DNA of 8,468 bases from Verrucomicrobiota bacterium (GTDB lineage: Bacteria; Verrucomicrobiota; Verrucomicrobiia; Chthoniobacterales; UBA10450), in contig QHOR01000063.1 of NCBI GenBank assembly GCA_003219395.1, positions 1-8,468 of the forward strand, read 5' to 3'. The notes below the pieces were generated by a model, which was given only the letters and a program-made list of their open reading frames with translations, had not been told where the DNA came from and searched no databases. The position numbers and the translations under genes are program-made. Position 1 is the first letter of the stretch; each line of letters starts with the position of its first letter. Shown piece after piece: positions 6,782 to 8,468 of the stretch.

Positions 6782-7593
6782 ATGCGAATTCTGATTTCGA
6801 ACGACGACGGCATTTACAGTCCGGGCATTGCTGCTCTCGCCAAAGTCGCGTCGCGTTTTGGCGAGGTGCGCATTGTGGCCCCGGACGTCGAACAATCTTC
6901 GATGAGCCATGCCATTACGTCGTCACGGCCGCTGCGTTACAAGCGAATTCGCCTGGGCGACTTCGAATCCTATCGAGTCAATGGCACTCCAGCTGATTGC
7001 GTTGCTCCGGGATCAATCTCGGTTTGAATCTCGGCAATTCCTGCTGGCATTCCGGTACTCTGGCGGCTGCAAAACAGGCTGCGCTGCTCGGAGTGCGTGC
7101 CATCGCTTTCAGCACATCGGTGAGCGAAAACGAGGAACCAGACTTCGCCAGGCTCGACTCTTATGTCGCCACGGTCATTGATATGCTGCTCGACGAAAAA
7201 ACCATGCCCCTTGTTAACGTGAATTTGCCGGATAAACCACGGGGTATTCGCTGGACCCGCCAGTCTGTGCGGCAGTACGATGGCAAAGTTGTCGCCAGCA
7301 AAGATCCAATGGGTCGGCCAATTTTCTGGTTCACCGTCATCCCCCTGCAGGGAGCCGAGGAAGGCACCGATCGATGGGCGATCGAACACAATTGGGTCTC
7401 AATCACTCCGCTCCGCCTCGATCTGACGGACGAAAAAGAACTCGGTCGGGCATTGGCTCTTCATCACACCCCAGCAATAGGCGCGAAACCTTCGGGGGAT
7501 GGCCAACGAAAGAGTGCAGCCTCTCGAAGCAGCACAAAAGAACACGCGAGAACTTTGGAAACGACCAAGAAACGCCGCCACAAAAGGACCTGA
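6782..7593 (+). pseudogene. surE: 5'/3'-nucleotidase SurE, broken by an internal frameshifting deletion
   Basis: SurE is a metal-dependent phosphatase of nucleoside 5'- and 3'-monophosphates. The N-terminal part (6782 to about 7007) has [10 protein letters not shown] (metal ligands Asp8, Asp9), [14 protein letters not shown] (active-site Ser39/40) and NGTPADCV. That frame then runs out at TGA 7025-7027. The rest continues one frame over from about 7003: [11 protein letters not shown] (conserved Asn), WHSGTLAAAKQAALLG, NVNLPD, then HNWVSITPLRLDLTD. E. coli SurE has about 16 residues between DCV and SGIN; here nearly all are gone, so some 13-15 codons were lost with a frame change. A simple missing base cannot explain this. 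A basic tail of about 40 residues (to 7593) follows the usual C-terminus. Neither half could be active alone. Alternatives are an assembly error or very recent loss, since both halves are otherwise well kept. An AGAG (6774-6777) serves as a weak SD. Confidence 0.85.
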
Positions 7594-7629
7594 ATTTCAA
7601 GAGGACGACGAGGTTGCCCCGTCCGGAGA

Positions 7630-7965
7630 TCACCGGTGCGCTTCTTTTATCCGCGTAAACTCAAGCTTGGAACCACCCGGCTCTTCCAACGTCATCTGGT
7701 CGCCGGAAATTTTCATCTGGTAAACGGTCGTTGCGAATGGCGTCTCGATTTTGATTCGGTCCTGGTCACCGAATTTGTACCTGCCACGCACGTCCCCGAC
7801 AAGAACAGCGCCATTGGCGGAAAATTCCCACAGCATTGCATTTGATGCTCCCATCAGGCGCCATTTGCCGACAATCGTGGAGCTTCCACAGCCAGACATC
7901 GCGAATGCTAAAGCGATCACGATTACTCCTAATCGCGGCTTCAACTGAAAAGATTTAAACCGCAT
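7630..7965 (-). CDS. Small putative lipoprotein, lipocalin-like fold possible
   Basis: 111 residues. A basic N-terminus (MRFKSFQLKPR) and a hydrophobic core (GVIVIALAFAMSG, 13-25) lead to Cys26 in MSGC, a slightly atypical lipobox with Met at -3. This predicts a type II signal peptide and a lipid-anchored envelope protein of about 86 residues. The mature part starts SSTIVGKWRL (28-37), like the first strand of small lipocalin-like domains, and then alternates short beta-type strands (LWEFSANGAVLVG, GRYKFGD, TTVYQMKISGDQMTLEE). It contains no further cysteines and no catalytic motif. The gene is convergent with surE (36-nt gap) and lies downstream of rpsA on the same strand, with its own promoter candidate (7976-8003), so it is probably transcribed separately. 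No SD precedes the ATG. Function unknown; the fold assignment is tentative. Confidence 0.75.
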   Translation of the reverse strand: MRFKSFQLKPRLGVIVIALAFAMSGCGSSTIVGKWRLMGASNAMLWEFSANGAVLVGDVRGRYKFGDQDRIKIETPFATTVYQMKISGDQMTLEEPGGSKLEFTRIKEAHR

Positions 7966-7995
7966 GACGTAGCGATTTATAATCAGCTACGTCAT
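7964..7995. repeat. Perfect inverted repeat (10-bp arms, 12-nt spacer) over the lipoprotein promoter and start codon
   Basis: ATGACGTAGC (7964-7973) is exactly complementary to GCTACGTCAT (7986-7995). The left arm contains the first two bases of the lipoprotein start codon (read on the minus strand). The right arm falls between the predicted -35 and -10, and the -10 lies in the spacer. This geometry suits a dimeric repressor operator. Alternatively, if transcription starts further upstream, the RNA would fold into a stem covering the start codon. Confidence 0.7.
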
Positions 7996-8003
7996 CATGT
8001 CTA
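7976..8003 (-). promoter_or_regulatory. Candidate sigma70-type promoter for the lipoprotein gene
   Basis: Read on the minus strand: TAGACA (8003-7998; 5 of 6 to TTGACA), a 16-nt spacer, then TATAAA (7981-7976; 5 of 6 to TATAAT). Transcription would begin near 7969, only about 4 nt before the ATG, so the mRNA would be nearly leaderless, in keeping with the missing SD. A TATAAT also reads on the plus strand (7978-7983), but it has no good -35 and no gene follows it. Confidence 0.5.
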
Positions 8004-8120
8004 CCTGATCGGCAATTGATCGCAGTGACTTACTTGTGTCTTGATTCTGACAGCAGTGTGCCCCTTTTGATTATGACGCAGACCTGAAGCTGCTCTCTTA
8101 CGCGAACAATTCCTGGAAAC

Positions 8121-8468
8121 CTATTTCTTTTTCGCCTCGCGCTTGGGTTCCGATTCCTTTTCTGTCTTCTTGGATTCGCCGGGTCGATATTCTTCCTGCT
8201 CAGCTGCTGCGAATGCTTTCTCCAGGCCGACCATGTCTTCGCCCGGACGGAGAATGTCGAGCGCTTCGGCTTCCTTGCGCAGTTGTTCCTCGGTGTAATT
8301 CGCGGCCTTGATCGACAATCCAATGCGACGCTCAACCTTGTCCACTTTAATGACTCGGGCTTCGACTTCCTGACCGACTTTTAGAACATCTTTCACCTTC
8401 GCCACGTGATCTTCGCTCAATTGCGAGATGTGCACGAGGCCATCGATATCGTCTTGCAGCTGCACAAA
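8121..8468 (-). CDS. rpsA: 30S ribosomal protein S1, C-terminal part (5' end outside window)
   Basis: About 115 residues are visible; the frame is open to the window edge, so the GTG at 8465 is internal. The protein holds mRNA on the 30S subunit during initiation. The visible part is the end of the last S1 (OB-fold) domain: FVQLQDDIDGLVHISQLS, then VLKVGQEVEARVIKVDKVERRIGLSIKA, a textbook S1 repeat. It is followed by a linker (NYTEEQLRKEAEALDILRPG) and a highly charged Lys/Glu tail ending in KREAKKK. Other S1-domain proteins are possible from one repeat alone, but the IDGLVHISQLS and LSIKA style and the charged tail are typical of RpsA. It ends with TAG (8123-8121). The 125 nt beyond (7996-8120) contain no gene and no clear terminator. 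Confidence 0.85.
   Translation of the reverse strand, partial: FVQLQDDIDGLVHISQLSEDHVAKVKDVLKVGQEVEARVIKVDKVERRIGLSIKAANYTEEQLRKEAEALDILRPGEDMVGLEKAFAAAEQEEYRPGESKKTEKESEPKREAKKK

Noticed and set aside
6990..7030. Programmed ribosomal frameshift in surE
   Set aside because: About 13-15 conserved codons are missing at the junction and no slippery heptamer is seen, so a shift would not restore a normal protein.
6997..7593. A separate 198-residue gene starting at TTG 6997
   Set aside because: It is the C-terminal part of SurE, begins right at the break point, lacks an SD and has no independent domain start.
7978..7983. Consensus TATAAT on the plus strand
   Set aside because: The upstream -35 is poor, and no plus-strand gene follows before the window end; the minus-strand promoter reading fits better.
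8030..8120. Possible rpsA terminator downstream of its stop
   Set aside because: Only 4-bp stems without an adjacent T-run were found on the minus strand.

Overview
The window reads as an ordinary chromosomal stretch of a moderately GC-rich bacterium (about 55% GC by eye). The protein styles (SpeA-type arginine decarboxylase, bacterial AsnRS, SurE, an AlgI-like MBOAT paired with a membrane-anchored SGNH protein) and the patchy use of Shine-Dalgarno (SD) sequences fit a soil Verrucomicrobiota member (Spartobacteria/Chthoniobacterales-like). That assignment is an inference from protein appearance and was not checked by search. No transposase, integrase, CRISPR array, tRNA or rRNA was seen.

Layout. 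1-1427 (+): C-terminal part of biosynthetic arginine decarboxylase (speA), cut by the window edge. 1428-1603: 176-nt spacer. 1604-3025 (+): MBOAT O-acyltransferase. It overlaps by 26 nt the SGNH/GDS-type membrane-anchored protein at 3000-4160 (+), so the two form a two-gene unit for acylating an exported glycan. 4161-4346: a 186-nt leader with a possible 20-codon small ORF that ends just before the SD-less start of asnS. 4347-5744 (+): asparaginyl-tRNA synthetase. 5784-6710 (-): diacylglycerol-kinase-family lipid kinase, convergent with asnS. 6782-7593 (+): surE, divergent from the lipid kinase and broken by an internal out-of-frame deletion. 7630-7965 (-): small lipoprotein, whose promoter and start codon lie in a perfect 10-bp-arm inverted repeat. 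7996-8120: no gene and no convincing terminator seen. 8121-8468 (-): C-terminus of ribosomal protein S1 (rpsA), cut by the window edge.

Most genes are housekeeping functions (polyamine synthesis, tRNA charging, translation, lipid phosphorylation) with no shared pathway. The only clear functional unit is the MBOAT-SGNH pair. The points most worth a second look are the damaged surE, the inverted repeat over the lipoprotein promoter, and the asnS leader. I did not find convincing evidence of a wholly new system.
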